This document shows, piece after piece, positions 12,643 through 19,804 of a DNA stretch of 64,000 nt. The translations under genes were made by a program, and so were the position numbers. Origin of the DNA: a virus; IMG/VR virus record IMGVR_UViG_3300042988_001121, positions 114,210-178,209 of that record. One strand, written 5' to 3'. Positions within the stretch are counted from its first letter, which is position 1, and each line of letters begins with the position of its first letter. The notes beneath the pieces are model-generated. The model was not told where the DNA came from. It saw only the letters and a list, made by a program, of their open reading frames with translations, and did no database searches.

Positions 12643-14163
12643 TTATTTAGCGGAAGCTATGTTGATAGTTTTCTTGACTTTATCTGGATGCAGCCAGATT
12701 GTACCATCTTTATCAACCTTGTTAGCAAAATTACCTGCCTTCTCGTTAGTGACGCCTTTCAGCGCAAGACCAGAAACGACACCAATTTTCTTGGCACGAT
12801 AATCTTTTGCCTTCTGAGCATGGAATTCTTTTTCTTCCTTTGAAGTCGCAGAAGCTGCTTTCTGATCGTGAATCTTTGCAGCGGCTTCATGACGCTGATC
12901 CAAATTATCATCAGAATCACCATCAACGATTTCCCACTCGTGTTCCCCTTCTTTGGAGCCAACGACCTTAACACGCTTTGGGTGAGGTGTATTTTTACCA
13001 CGTTGGTAAACCATCGCAGCAATGCCACCATTCGACAGATGTTTAATCACATCATGCGAATTACTCTCTGCATGATTATCTCCTGTATGAGACAACCCGA
13101 CAGTGTAGTTTGATGGCAAATCTTTACTCATCGCTGTGCCAGTGTTCTTTGTGTAGTCATAGAATTTTGTGTTATGATGACGTTCAAAGAATTTAGCTGG
13201 CATCAAACGATGGTATTGCAGATCAGAGGTAACGTTCAGTCGAACGCCTGAATCGATTTTCTTTTCGTGCAATTCGCCCTTAGCCAATTTATCAGCAACA
13301 TCTTTGTGAGAAAGTTTTCCGTTAGGATTTCCCTTTTCAATATCTTCCTTTGTTGGAGGTTTCTCTGATTTTATTTTACCTGTCTTCAGATTTTTATGAC
13401 CAACAATGTTTCCTTCAGAATCATGCAGAGTATGATGGCTGGAAGTCCATTTTTCGTTCTCAGTTACTTCATTGTCAAGAATTCGAGCCGCATGCTCAGG
13501 ATGTTCCATCACATAACGCTGACGCAGAACCTTTGACCGTAATGCAGTTTCTGGATATTGACGGTTGCCACCCGCAGTAAGTCCCAAGCAGTTCTCTTCA
13601 CATTCTTTGGATGCCTTTGGACATACATTGGAGTGACCACTCAGAGGGTGTCCTTCAGCAAGCGTACCGAGAACGTGTGGAGCCAGACTCAGACCAATTG
13701 TGTTGCGACCTTCACCGGCGCTCGATGCAGTCTTTCCGTTTTGACCTGTCATCACCAGTTTGTTTTTATCTACGTGACCGCCTTCTTTTGCCATGAAAGC
13801 GCGGAAATGCTTATACGACTCACGCGCCTTTGCAACACGTTCTTTGTCTGTCTCGTCATTATCCAGCGCGGCATGGAAACCATCGCGAATACGGGCACGA
13901 ATAGAAGCCGGTTTAGTACCTGCCTCTTTATGAGAGTCTTGATATGCCTGCTCTTTATCCAGACCACGGCGAACAATGGTTTCAGGATGAAATTCGTGCT
14001 TTGGTTCAGCGCCTTCAACTGACTCCAGCAATGACAAGAATGCTTCATGCAATTCTTTATCGTCTTCATCTTCTGTCAGAGTAGGCGAAGACAGATGCCA
14101 CAGAAAATTGTCAACAACAGAATTCTTGTCATTGCCTTCCAAATAATCTTTAAAACTACGCAT
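12643..14163 (-). CDS. Cys-motif protein with capsid-targeting-like N-terminus
   Basis: 506 residues. The centre (~180-215) has CPKASKECEENCLGLTAGG and RSKVLRQRYV, and further on LNVTSDLQYHRLMPAKFFER with FYDYTKN; this pattern recalls a phage family with CPGAxxCxxxCYAxxG and YTK motifs (gp88/DUF7227-like), of unknown function. The N-terminus MRSFKDYLEG resembles T4 capsid-targeting sequences, with prohead-protease-like sites LHE|A (38-41) and LLE|S (45-48). A TTAAATA box lies ~30 bp before the start. I infer a late, packaged protein. The first 140 residues are charged and Lys/His-rich, as in internal head proteins. Confidence 0.6.
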   Translation of the reverse strand: MRSFKDYLEGNDKNSVVDNFLWHLSSPTLTEDEDDKELHEAFLSLLESVEGAEPKHEFHPETIVRRGLDKEQAYQDSHKEAGTKPASIRARIRDGFHAALDNDETDKERVAKARESYKHFRAFMAKEGGHVDKNKLVMTGQNGKTASSAGEGRNTIGLSLAPHVLGTLAEGHPLSGHSNVCPKASKECEENCLGLTAGGNRQYPETALRSKVLRQRYVMEHPEHAARILDNEVTENEKWTSSHHTLHDSEGNIVGHKNLKTGKIKSEKPPTKEDIEKGNPNGKLSHKDVADKLAKGELHEKKIDSGVRLNVTSDLQYHRLMPAKFFERHHNTKFYDYTKNTGTAMSKDLPSNYTVGLSHTGDNHAESNSHDVIKHLSNGGIAAMVYQRGKNTPHPKRVKVVGSKEGEHEWEIVDGDSDDNLDQRHEAAAKIHDQKAASATSKEEKEFHAQKAKDYRAKKIGVVSGLALKGVTNEKAGNFANKVDKDGTIWLHPDKVKKTINIASAK

Positions 14164-14192
14164 TATTTTCCTTATATTAGGGTTGTATTGCT

Positions 14193-14450
14193 TTATTTAA
14201 TTCCGATGAACTCTCGTAATTCATTGACAGACATTCCGCCGACTTTACGAGCAACTTCATTACCAGAATCATCCAACTTAACCAAAGTTGGTACACCACG
14301 AACCCTAGCCTCTGCTGCCAGTTCTGGATTTTCGTCAATGTCGATATTCTGAATATTCAGATCAGGGAATTCAGGCAAAACTGTATCAATTGTCTTTGAT
14401 AGTGCCTTACATGGGGCACACCAAGTCGCAGCATATTTCACTAAAATCAT
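14193..14450 (-). CDS. Thioredoxin
   Basis: 85 residues with the active site ATWCAPCKAL at residues ~8-17 and the cis-Pro loop in RVRGVPTLVKLDD. Shorter than bacterial thioredoxin (~105) because the N-terminal helix-strand is missing, as in many phage thioredoxins. It probably supplies electrons to ribonucleotide reductase or other phage enzymes. The ATG overlaps the stop of the 49-residue Cys-rich gene (TGATG); a dCMP deaminase gene lies just upstream, giving a nucleotide/redox cluster. Confidence 0.92.
   Translation of the reverse strand: MILVKYAATWCAPCKALSKTIDTVLPEFPDLNIQNIDIDENPELAAEARVRGVPTLVKLDDSGNEVARKVGGMSVNELREFIGIK
14194..14200 (-). promoter_or_regulatory. TTAAATA late-type box
   Basis: TTAAATAAAG overlaps the thioredoxin stop and sits ~30 bp before the 506-residue gene. 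Same box as before the tail genes; fits late expression of a head-packaged protein. Confidence 0.45.
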
Positions 14451-14596
14451 TTTGTTTCCTTTTTCTCACATTTACATTTATCACAATTCCCACAAGGAGT
14501 CTTTTCTTTCTTACCAAAGATAACATCCCAATTGTGGGCGTATTTCTGGTGATCCGTGGGGCGCTGTTTATCACCTTTTCCTGCTTCACTTGCCAT
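14447..14596 (-). CDS. Small CxxCxxCxC protein (49 aa)
   Basis: MASEAGKGDKQRPTDHQKYA at the start, HNWDVIFGKK in the middle and CGNCDKCKCEKKETK at the end. The four clustered Cys could bind zinc or take part in thiol chemistry next to thioredoxin. Start overlaps the dCMP deaminase end and stop overlaps the thioredoxin start. The HNWDxIFGKK pattern recurs in small T4-like phage proteins as far as I recall; function unknown. Confidence 0.7.
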   Translation of the reverse strand: MASEAGKGDKQRPTDHQKYAHNWDVIFGKKEKTPCGNCDKCKCEKKETK

Positions 14597-15011
14597 CGTT
14601 TTTCCTTAAAGACATGTATTTACCAACCTCATTCACAACTTCATTGTGTAACCTATATTCCCGATCATATATCACCGAAGTAATACCTGCCTGAAACATA
14701 TGAGTAGCACACCTCATACAAGGGCTATGGGTACAAACCATTGTTGCCCCTTCGACCGAGATACCTCGCCTTGCTGCATGAAGTATTGCATTCATTTCGG
14801 CATGAATCACGGTATCCAGTGTAATCAACGAACCGTCTTCCTGTTCTGCCTCACAGACGTTGCTAGAACCGCGCATAGTGCCGTTTCTGCCAGTGGATAT
14901 GATGTTACCCATACTATCAGCAATAACAGCGCCTACGCGCATTTTAGTGGCTTTTGACTTATTTGCTGCTGCCCATGCCACTTGCATCAGAAAATCTGTC
15001 TCAAACGCCAT
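14586..15011 (-). CDS. Deoxycytidylate deaminase
   Basis: 141 residues. Zinc-dependent cytidine/dCMP deaminase motifs: VIHAEMNAI (HAE, zinc His and catalytic Glu) and THSPCMRCATHM (PCxxC). DRVGAV-like KMRVGAVIADSMGN in the N-terminal third is typical. It converts dCMP to dUMP for dTTP synthesis. Start taken at ATG 15011; the in-frame TTG one codon earlier is unnecessary. Overlaps the acetyltransferase gene upstream. Confidence 0.92.
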   Translation of the reverse strand: MAFETDFLMQVAWAAANKSKATKMRVGAVIADSMGNIISTGRNGTMRGSSNVCEAEQEDGSLITLDTVIHAEMNAILHAARRGISVEGATMVCTHSPCMRCATHMFQAGITSVIYDREYRLHNEVVNEVGKYMSLRKNDGK

Positions 15012-15543
15012 CAAACAAATTCCTATCGATAATTGAATGAGAAACTTTATTCATCTGTTTTAAGGAAACGGGGTACTGAATGTTAATTGAACCCTCGGCT
15101 TCAGTTCCATGAGTAAGAACCGCTAGACCAAACTTACGAGCAATATGTCGCATAGCTGCGTTCTTACTCAGACAGACCATATAAATCTGTTTAATGTTTC
15201 TTTCGACCACGATCTGATAACCACGCGCAAAAAGAAACTGACCAAATTTCTGACCTCGGTACTCAGGCAGAGTAGTGAAAGCAAATTCCGCCACATCGCC
15301 ACGAATGCTTACATGAAGTGTAGCAGCAATCTCGGATTCAACTTTGATTGCATACCACAGATCATCATTAGTTCTTTCGCTTGCTGTATCAAATGTCTTA
15401 TTGACATACTTGGTGATGTGTTCATCTTGCGCCGAATAACCAAAACGAAGATATCGGTCATCGGGAGTCAATTTAACGATGTGTTGTATCAGCCACTCTT
15501 TTGACTCAGGAAAGAGTCGAATCAGACTAAAATTTTCTATCAT
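15001..15543 (-). CDS. GNAT-family acetyltransferase
   Basis: 180 residues. The acetyl-CoA loop is in LPEYRGQKFGQFLFARGYQI (R/Q-x-x-G-x-G/A type, here RGQKFG), preceded by the beta-4 strand VAEFAFTT and followed by MVCLSKNAAMRHIARKFGL, the usual neighbour-loop with N-x-x-A-x-x-x-x-x-K-x-G. The N-terminus (SLIRLFPESKEWLIQHIVKL) matches GNATs that modify small molecules or proteins. Substrate unknown. Overlaps genes on both sides. Confidence 0.85.
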   Translation of the reverse strand: MIENFSLIRLFPESKEWLIQHIVKLTPDDRYLRFGYSAQDEHITKYVNKTFDTASERTNDDLWYAIKVESEIAATLHVSIRGDVAEFAFTTLPEYRGQKFGQFLFARGYQIVVERNIKQIYMVCLSKNAAMRHIARKFGLAVLTHGTEAEGSINIQYPVSLKQMNKVSHSIIDRNLFDGV

Positions 15544-15947
15544 GCTGTAATTGCCAAAACTTTCAGGCGTTTCACTGAAACATAGGATGTTGTGTTATCC
15601 GAGAAGCGCAGACGAGCAACGGTTTCTCGTGTGTCATAAAAAGACTGACCAACGAAATCGATCTTACCGGGTTCTTTGTATTTCCGGCTATTGATAATAA
15701 TGGCAGTCTTACCAACACGAGGGATTGATGCCTCTTTAACACTGGCTTCGGACTCCAGCCATTCTTGATACATTCGCTTTACTGTGTCATCGGCATTGAT
15801 GACTTCATGATACATTCCGCCAGCAAAGGCAGTTGACCCAATCATTTCTTCTTTGAACGATTTAGTGCCGGGAATCCAGTAGGTAGCATAAAAGTAGCTA
15901 TCGTGGTAGCCGTTTGATTCACGTTCAGCGACACAGATGCGGTTCAT
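15540..15947 (-). CDS. Hypothetical protein
   Basis: 135 residues from MNRICVAERESNGYHDSYFY. This start has GGAG six bases upstream, better than the longer frame. Tyr/Phe-rich N-terminal half, then a beta-like C-terminal half (TAIIINSRKYKEPGKIDFVG ... TSYVSVKRLKVLAITA). First gene behind the promoter at 15980. Not recognised. Confidence 0.65.
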   Translation of the reverse strand: MNRICVAERESNGYHDSYFYATYWIPGTKSFKEEMIGSTAFAGGMYHEVINADDTVKRMYQEWLESEASVKEASIPRVGKTAIIINSRKYKEPGKIDFVGQSFYDTRETVARLRFSDNTTSYVSVKRLKVLAITA

Positions 15948-15979
15948 AATTTTCTCCATCAAGTTTTGTTGATGATGTT

Positions 15980-15990
15980 ATTGTATCACA
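15980..15990 (-). promoter_or_regulatory. Extended -10 promoter
   Basis: CTGTGATACAAT, -10 at 15980-15985. The following leader (AACATCATCAACAAAACTTG) is the same as at 18640 and 19125, a second promoter-cassette type. No CTACAC box is seen at the usual place. Confidence 0.6.
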
Positions 15991-15996
15991 GAAAAA

Positions 15997-16392
15997 TCAA
16001 TTCCATTCAATGGAGTCGATGTTTTCTTGAACATTTTTTGTTGGCGAACCATACCAAAGTTCAAGGTAGTGGCGAATTGCCTTGACTTTGGTTGAATAAT
16101 AAGAATCCGAGTAGCAGTGATTGTTTTTCATTCGGATAGCCTCGATCAAAGCCGAGTGCAATTCAGCCTTTGTCATTCTTCGACTCTCGGATCGAGAAAT
16201 GAAACTTGATTGATCCTTGAACCCAACGCGTTGGTAATCATTACCACCATCAATGAAAATCTCGCCGCAAGAACAATGAACCATATCGTGCCTATGTTTA
16301 GACACAATCACATCTTTGCATTTAGCGCACTCGGCAGCGTTCTTTGTGATTACATGAAAGTAACCCGAGAAAACAGAGAATTCTTCTGACAT
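15997..16392 (-). CDS. Zinc-ribbon-like hypothetical protein
   Basis: 131 residues. CAKCKDVIVSKHRHDMVHCS followed by CGEIFIDGGNDYQRVGF gives a CxxC-(15)-CxC pattern and the IDGGNDY signature of a small phage/bacterial family. The C-terminal part has SESRRMTKAELHSALIEAIR. Likely zinc-binding, role unknown. The ATG overlaps the stop of the 23-residue peptide (TAATG). Confidence 0.7.
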   Translation of the reverse strand: MSEEFSVFSGYFHVITKNAAECAKCKDVIVSKHRHDMVHCSCGEIFIDGGNDYQRVGFKDQSSFISRSESRRMTKAELHSALIEAIRMKNNHCYSDSYYSTKVKAIRHYLELWYGSPTKNVQENIDSIEWN

Positions 16393-16463
16393 TAGAACGT
16401 AGACATTGTTAGGTAGATTGTTAGGCTAAGGTAAGAAATTCCAAGAACTGTTTCAAGTATCAT
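16392..16463 (-). CDS. Possible 23-aa hydrophobic peptide
   Basis: MILETVLGISYLSLTIYLTM then STF; one membrane segment. A strong AGGAG site lies six bases before the ATG and an extended -10 lies ~20 bp upstream. The stop overlaps the next ATG. Small but with better start signals than many larger genes here. It sits just downstream of the transglycosylase gene. Confidence 0.5.
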   Translation of the reverse strand: MILETVLGISYLSLTIYLTMSTF

Positions 16464-16483
16464 TTTTGACTCCTGTTATTGCA

Positions 16484-16494
16484 ATGATAACACA
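16484..16494 (-). promoter_or_regulatory. Extended -10 promoter
   Basis: CTGTGTTATCAT: TGT-TATCAT with -10 at 16484-16489, a weaker variant of the family, just after the transglycosylase stop. Drives the 23-residue peptide and the zinc-ribbon gene. Confidence 0.5.
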
Positions 16495-16497
16495 GAA

Positions 16498-17067
16498 TCA
16501 GGACAAATTTACTTTAGTAAGAATTTCTGCCTCATATTTTCTTTTTTTCTCGATGACACGATATGCATAGGTGCCTGCACTACCGAGTGAGCCATTATAT
16601 CTTAGTAGCGCCTCGGCTTCGCTTCGAGACTTCTGTAGGCAATCTTTGAGAATCCTTACTCCGACTTCGATGTTTCTTTTTGGATCAAACAAAGAAGATG
16701 CCATCGTGACCTTATCTCGATGAAACGATGCAACGATCTGCATCAGACCAAGAGCGCCATTTGATGACGCCTTGAAGTCGAATTTTGATTCCACTGCAAT
16801 GACCGACAGGATCAAAATAGGATCGACCGAGTGTTTTATGGAAGCCTCCAGAATTGTGTTTGTATACATTCTGGCAACCGATTCACTGGTGTTACCCTCT
16901 CTTTTGATGATTGTCTTGATTGCAGTATAAACAGCGCCCTCGTCTTCATATATTATCGTTCCGTTATTTCCGTTAATACGTTGCTCAAGAACAACCACAG
17001 CATAGAAACTAAATGATATGAAGACCGATATAGCAACTGTTATTAGTATCTGTTTTAATTTATTCAT
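16498..17067 (-). CDS. Membrane-anchored lytic transglycosylase (probable endolysin)
   Basis: 189 residues. A hydrophobic N-terminal segment (ILITVAISVFISFSFYAVVV, ~6-26) is a signal anchor. Residues ~75-180 are an SLT/GH23 domain: SVIAVESKFDFKASSNGALG contains the catalytic Glu (ExS) and the GALGLMQI motif, later RNIEVGVRILKDCL and ALLRYNGS. It would cleave peptidoglycan in the periplasm; the anchor is compatible with a SAR-type endolysin, or a wall-opening enzyme used earlier. No holin or spanin is clear beside it. Confidence 0.85.
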   Translation of the reverse strand: MNKLKQILITVAISVFISFSFYAVVVLEQRINGNNGTIIYEDEGAVYTAIKTIIKREGNTSESVARMYTNTILEASIKHSVDPILILSVIAVESKFDFKASSNGALGLMQIVASFHRDKVTMASSLFDPKRNIEVGVRILKDCLQKSRSEAEALLRYNGSLGSAGTYAYRVIEKKRKYEAEILTKVNLS

Positions 17068-17686
17068 TACGTTTTTTTAAGTCCATAATAGCCAGATAGA
17101 GTTTGTAAAGTTTGTCGTTTTCGTGAACTACATCCATGTGCGGCTCTAAGTCTTTAATGACCTTCTTTGCTCCAGCAATATCTTGATCCATTCGACAAAC
17201 AGCAAAATCTTCTAGCAATTTGCTGACATAAACGATTCTACTTTTTTTATTCTCTTTCACCAGCCGGTTGATATTGATTCTGGTCTTGATGTATTTCAGT
17301 CGGTTCAAGTATTTTTCCAGCGGTTCAATGGCACAAATGAAAATTTCGTTGGTTTGATTTTCGTAAGAGTAAACGATGTATAGTTCGTCACGAATCTCTT
17401 TATTTTTCTTATGAGAATATCCGGTTACATTTTCACGAACATACCGCGCCGCATCTTTAAATTGATTCTCGATATCGGAATAAGAGTCGTTGTCGCCTAA
17501 ATCAAGCGTCCTACAAAAGATTTCTGTTCCTTCTTGTCGGCGAATGAAATTCATCACAGCAATGTCAGAAATTTTAGAAGTTCGTTGATGGAAGGCGTAT
17601 TCACATAACCCTTCACGATCAGCAACGATTTCTTTTCGCAGGGCGCGAATTTCTTGCAACATTTCTTTACGAGTCTGATAGTCCAT
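17060..17686 (-). CDS. Hypothetical protein, paralogue of the 19149 gene
   Basis: 208 residues from ATG 17686. The start MDYQTRKEMLQEIRALRKE matches MERETRKKLLQEARELRSVF of the gene at 19149, and EPLEKYLNRLKYIKTRI matches ETLQHYCNRLRNFYDGLI there. Mostly helical, charged. Two copies four kilobases apart point to an old duplication. Function unknown. The longer frame begins at a GTG and is less likely. Confidence 0.65.
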   Translation of the reverse strand: MDYQTRKEMLQEIRALRKEIVADREGLCEYAFHQRTSKISDIAVMNFIRRQEGTEIFCRTLDLGDNDSYSDIENQFKDAARYVRENVTGYSHKKNKEIRDELYIVYSYENQTNEIFICAIEPLEKYLNRLKYIKTRININRLVKENKKSRIVYVSKLLEDFAVCRMDQDIAGAKKVIKDLEPHMDVVHENDKLYKLYLAIMDLKKRNE

Positions 17687-17687
17687 T

Positions 17688-17930
17688 TTAGTTCTCACTG
17701 TTCATAATAATTTCACAACTGTAGACGAGTTTAGCATCTACCTTTTCAATAATTTCTGCATCCTCACCACTCACATAACGCGGCTTGGGGATTATTGTAA
17801 CACAATTATAAGGTTCAACGACACAAAAATTGCTGTCATAACGAAGAATCGCCAGATGTTCTGTTCCGTTTTGACTTGCGTACCAGTAAGTAGGTAATTG
17901 AGAGGATTTAATTTTTATTCGGTAAAGCAT
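17688..17930 (-). CDS. Hypothetical protein
   Basis: 80 residues, MLYRIKIKSSQLPTYWYASQ at the start, beta-rich, ending IIMNSEN. Stop lies one base before the next ATG. An extended -10-like TTGTGTTACAAT occurs inside the gene (~17794-17799), which might feed the downstream gene. No family recognised. Confidence 0.55.
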   Translation of the reverse strand: MLYRIKIKSSQLPTYWYASQNGTEHLAILRYDSNFCVVEPYNCVTIIPKPRYVSGEDAEIIEKVDAKLVYSCEIIMNSEN

Positions 17931-17975
17931 CGAACTATTTAAATTAAACCCTATCGCACAAAATCAGAGAGTCGG

Positions 17976-18425
17976 TTAATTGATTTCCTCAACGACACAG
18001 TTTACGACACGCTCGGCATCATCTTCATCGGGGAAGGTTTCAAATCGTGTCGCGTACTCATTGCAATCCGGGGCGTCGAATACTTTATTAGTATCCTCGA
18101 ACCGAGATTCTTTGATGGTGTCAATGAAAATAATTGCATCCGCACCAACGATTTCTCTGGTTTCTTTGGTTGGTGCAACCATGTCAATGATAACAATATC
18201 GCGAGCTGAGTATAACGAGAATTCTCGCATTCTGCGTGCTTGTCGTAGGCGACCTGCATATGAGAAGTCCCAATCATTGTAAAACGAACGCATTTCATCT
18301 GCATTCATTTTTCCGATTGTATATGTTGTCATCTGTTTAAACTTGCGAACAAGTTTTTCGGAGAATGTTGTCTTCCCCGAACCCGGAAGACCCATAATGA
18401 GAATGGTATAAGGTTTCATGCGCAT
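17976..18425 (-). CDS. P-loop kinase, adenylylsulfate-kinase-like
   Basis: 149 residues. Walker A in LIMGLPGSGKTTFSEKLV (residues ~8-18), then MNADEMRSFYNDWDFSYAGR with an Arg-rich lid (RLRQARRMREFS) and DIVIIDMVAPTKETREIVGA. This is the layout of APS-kinase-like and nucleoside/polynucleotide-kinase-like small P-loop enzymes. It has no phosphatase domain, so it is not a T4 Pnkp. Substrate unknown. Overlaps the 66-residue gene upstream by 10 bp. Confidence 0.75.
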   Translation of the reverse strand: MRMKPYTILIMGLPGSGKTTFSEKLVRKFKQMTTYTIGKMNADEMRSFYNDWDFSYAGRLRQARRMREFSLYSARDIVIIDMVAPTKETREIVGADAIIFIDTIKESRFEDTNKVFDAPDCNEYATRFETFPDEDDAERVVNCVVEEIN

Positions 18426-18616
18426 CCTGCGTTGGAGTAAAACTTTTTATAAGGAGCGAACTTTAAACCTTTCACTCCGCCGTTCTGTTTCACCAGACGG
18501 TCTATTTCAACAGAACCGATCTGATACAAATCTTTTTTATCATAACCACAGGCTTCGACCAGAAACCGTGTTTTGATATTAACATCACGAACCAGAAAGT
18601 TACCGTAGTTTGTCAT
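18416..18616 (-). CDS. Hypothetical small protein
   Basis: 66 residues, MTNYGNFLVRDVNIKTRFLV at the start, ending KKFYSNAGCA. First gene behind the promoter at 18645. Basic, no known domain. Its 3' end overlaps the kinase start, so it shares that operon. Confidence 0.6.
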   Translation of the reverse strand: MTNYGNFLVRDVNIKTRFLVEACGYDKKDLYQIGSVEIDRLVKQNGGVKGLKFAPYKKFYSNAGCA

Positions 18617-18644
18617 AATCGCCTCAAGTTTTGTTGATGATGTT

Positions 18645-18655
18645 ATTGTATCACA
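18645..18655 (-). promoter_or_regulatory. Extended -10 promoter
   Basis: CTGTGATACAAT, -10 at 18645-18650; same cassette as 15980 and 19130. Drives the 66-residue protein and the P-loop kinase. Confidence 0.6.
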
Positions 18656-18658
18656 GAA

Positions 18659-19099
18659 TTAGATCGTTGCGATCCAATCACGAACATTTTGAATTTCATC
18701 TGCAAATTTTTTATCGCGATCATCGACACGGTTGAAAGTGTCGTAAGCGTTATCATGTGCATCTTGAATTCGTTGCAGGAACTCGACAACAAACCCACGA
18801 TGCGAATCAACAGTCGTTGTCAAAGAGAAACGAGAAATGATTTTAGACAAGTGTTTACGATTAGCTTCACTGGAGATTGTGGTGTATTGGATTCCCTTCA
18901 GTTCATCTGGTTTCAGGAGCAATCCAATTGCACAACGCTTTCCACCATAAGAATAGCAGGCTCCTGATGCGGGATGACTGCACCCACCACCTTGTTTCTC
19001 TATTCGCCCTACAACTACATCAACCACATCAAGCATACGCTCACGAATGTAGTAACTTGCCTTATGAATGCGATTCAGTTTTACAGCGGCTCTGTTCAT
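18659..19099 (-). CDS. Conserved phage hypothetical protein
   Basis: 146 residues. GGGCSHPASGACYSYGGKRC followed by AIGLLLKPDEL is a pattern (GxRCAIGxLL) I know from phage hypotheticals. Three Cys in this stretch could bind metal. The rest is helical and charged. GAGGTG before the start; own promoter at 19130. Function unknown. Confidence 0.65.
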   Translation of the reverse strand: MNRAAVKLNRIHKASYYIRERMLDVVDVVVGRIEKQGGGCSHPASGACYSYGGKRCAIGLLLKPDELKGIQYTTISSEANRKHLSKIISRFSLTTTVDSHRGFVVEFLQRIQDAHDNAYDTFNRVDDRDKKFADEIQNVRDWIATI

Positions 19100-19129
19100 A
19101 TAAACACCTCAAGTTTTGTTGATGATGTT

Positions 19130-19156
19130 ATTGTATCACAGAAATCTTTTATGTAG
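19130..19156 (-). promoter_or_regulatory. Extended -10 promoter with CTACAT box
   Basis: CTACAT at 19151-19156, 15 bp spacer, TGA-TACAAT with -10 at 19130-19135. Intermediate between the two cassette types. Drives the 19099 gene. Confidence 0.6.
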
Positions 19157-19802
19157 ATTTTTCAAGAAACTTTTTTGCTTGTGCAATCATTTCCAGTTCA
19201 TTGTACTCACCATTATGATCATTATGGAAAGCGTTGACGATTGCACTCAACTGGTCAAGACATTCCCCGATGGCATAACCATCGAGACTGTTGTGACGCG
19301 CTACATAAAGTTTATTCAACACATCATTGGTGTACTCGGTTCGTTTGACCTCAAGTTCCTGCCGCATATTTTTGATGAGTCCATCATAAAAATTTCGTAG
19401 TCTATTACAGTAGTGTTGGAGAGTTTCTTTTTCGTAGATACAAATGTTTATCTCGGCGCAAGTAAAACCATCAGAACCATGATCAACACATGGATTCAAA
19501 ATAATTCGACTGATCAAAAATTCGCGTGAATAATCTTTATAAAGAGGCTCCTGAAGTAAATCATTCACTAGACGCTCGATCAAATTGTTCAGGCTCGGCA
19601 GTGATATTTCTGTTGGAACTACATCAAGTGTATGTAAATATTTTTCTCGATAGAGCAATACGGGTAATCCAGTACATTGTGATAGATAGTATTCCGAACA
19701 GTTCGGAGTAATTATTTTGTGCGTTTCTCGTGGGTAACGAAAGAACACACTACGTAATTCACGGGCTTCCTGAAGAAGTTTCTTTCTTGTTTCACGTTCC
19801 AT
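19149..19802 (-). CDS. Hypothetical protein, paralogue of the 17060 gene
   Basis: 217 residues from ATG 19802; a GTG four codons upstream is an alternative. N-terminus and the CNRLRNF region match the protein at 17060-17686. Several Cys (PNCSEYYLSQC; NPCVDHGSDGFTCAEINIC) not shared with the paralogue. Helical; function unknown. It follows the 248-residue gene with a two-base gap to the ATG. Confidence 0.65.
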   Translation of the reverse strand: MERETRKKLLQEARELRSVFFRYPRETHKIITPNCSEYYLSQCTGLPVLLYREKYLHTLDVVPTEISLPSLNNLIERLVNDLLQEPLYKDYSREFLISRIILNPCVDHGSDGFTCAEINICIYEKETLQHYCNRLRNFYDGLIKNMRQELEVKRTEYTNDVLNKLYVARHNSLDGYAIGECLDQLSAIVNAFHNDHNGEYNELEMIAQAKKFLEKST

Positions 19803-19804
19803 AA

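Noticed and set aside
14407-14589. 60-codon minus frame between thioredoxin and dCMP deaminase
   Set aside because: A different frame (14447-14596) has coupling at both ends and a Cys-rich product, so this one is a shadow.
17936-17944. ATTTAAATA as a late promoter of the 17930 gene
   Set aside because: It ends only six bases before the ATG, so a transcript would start inside the gene.
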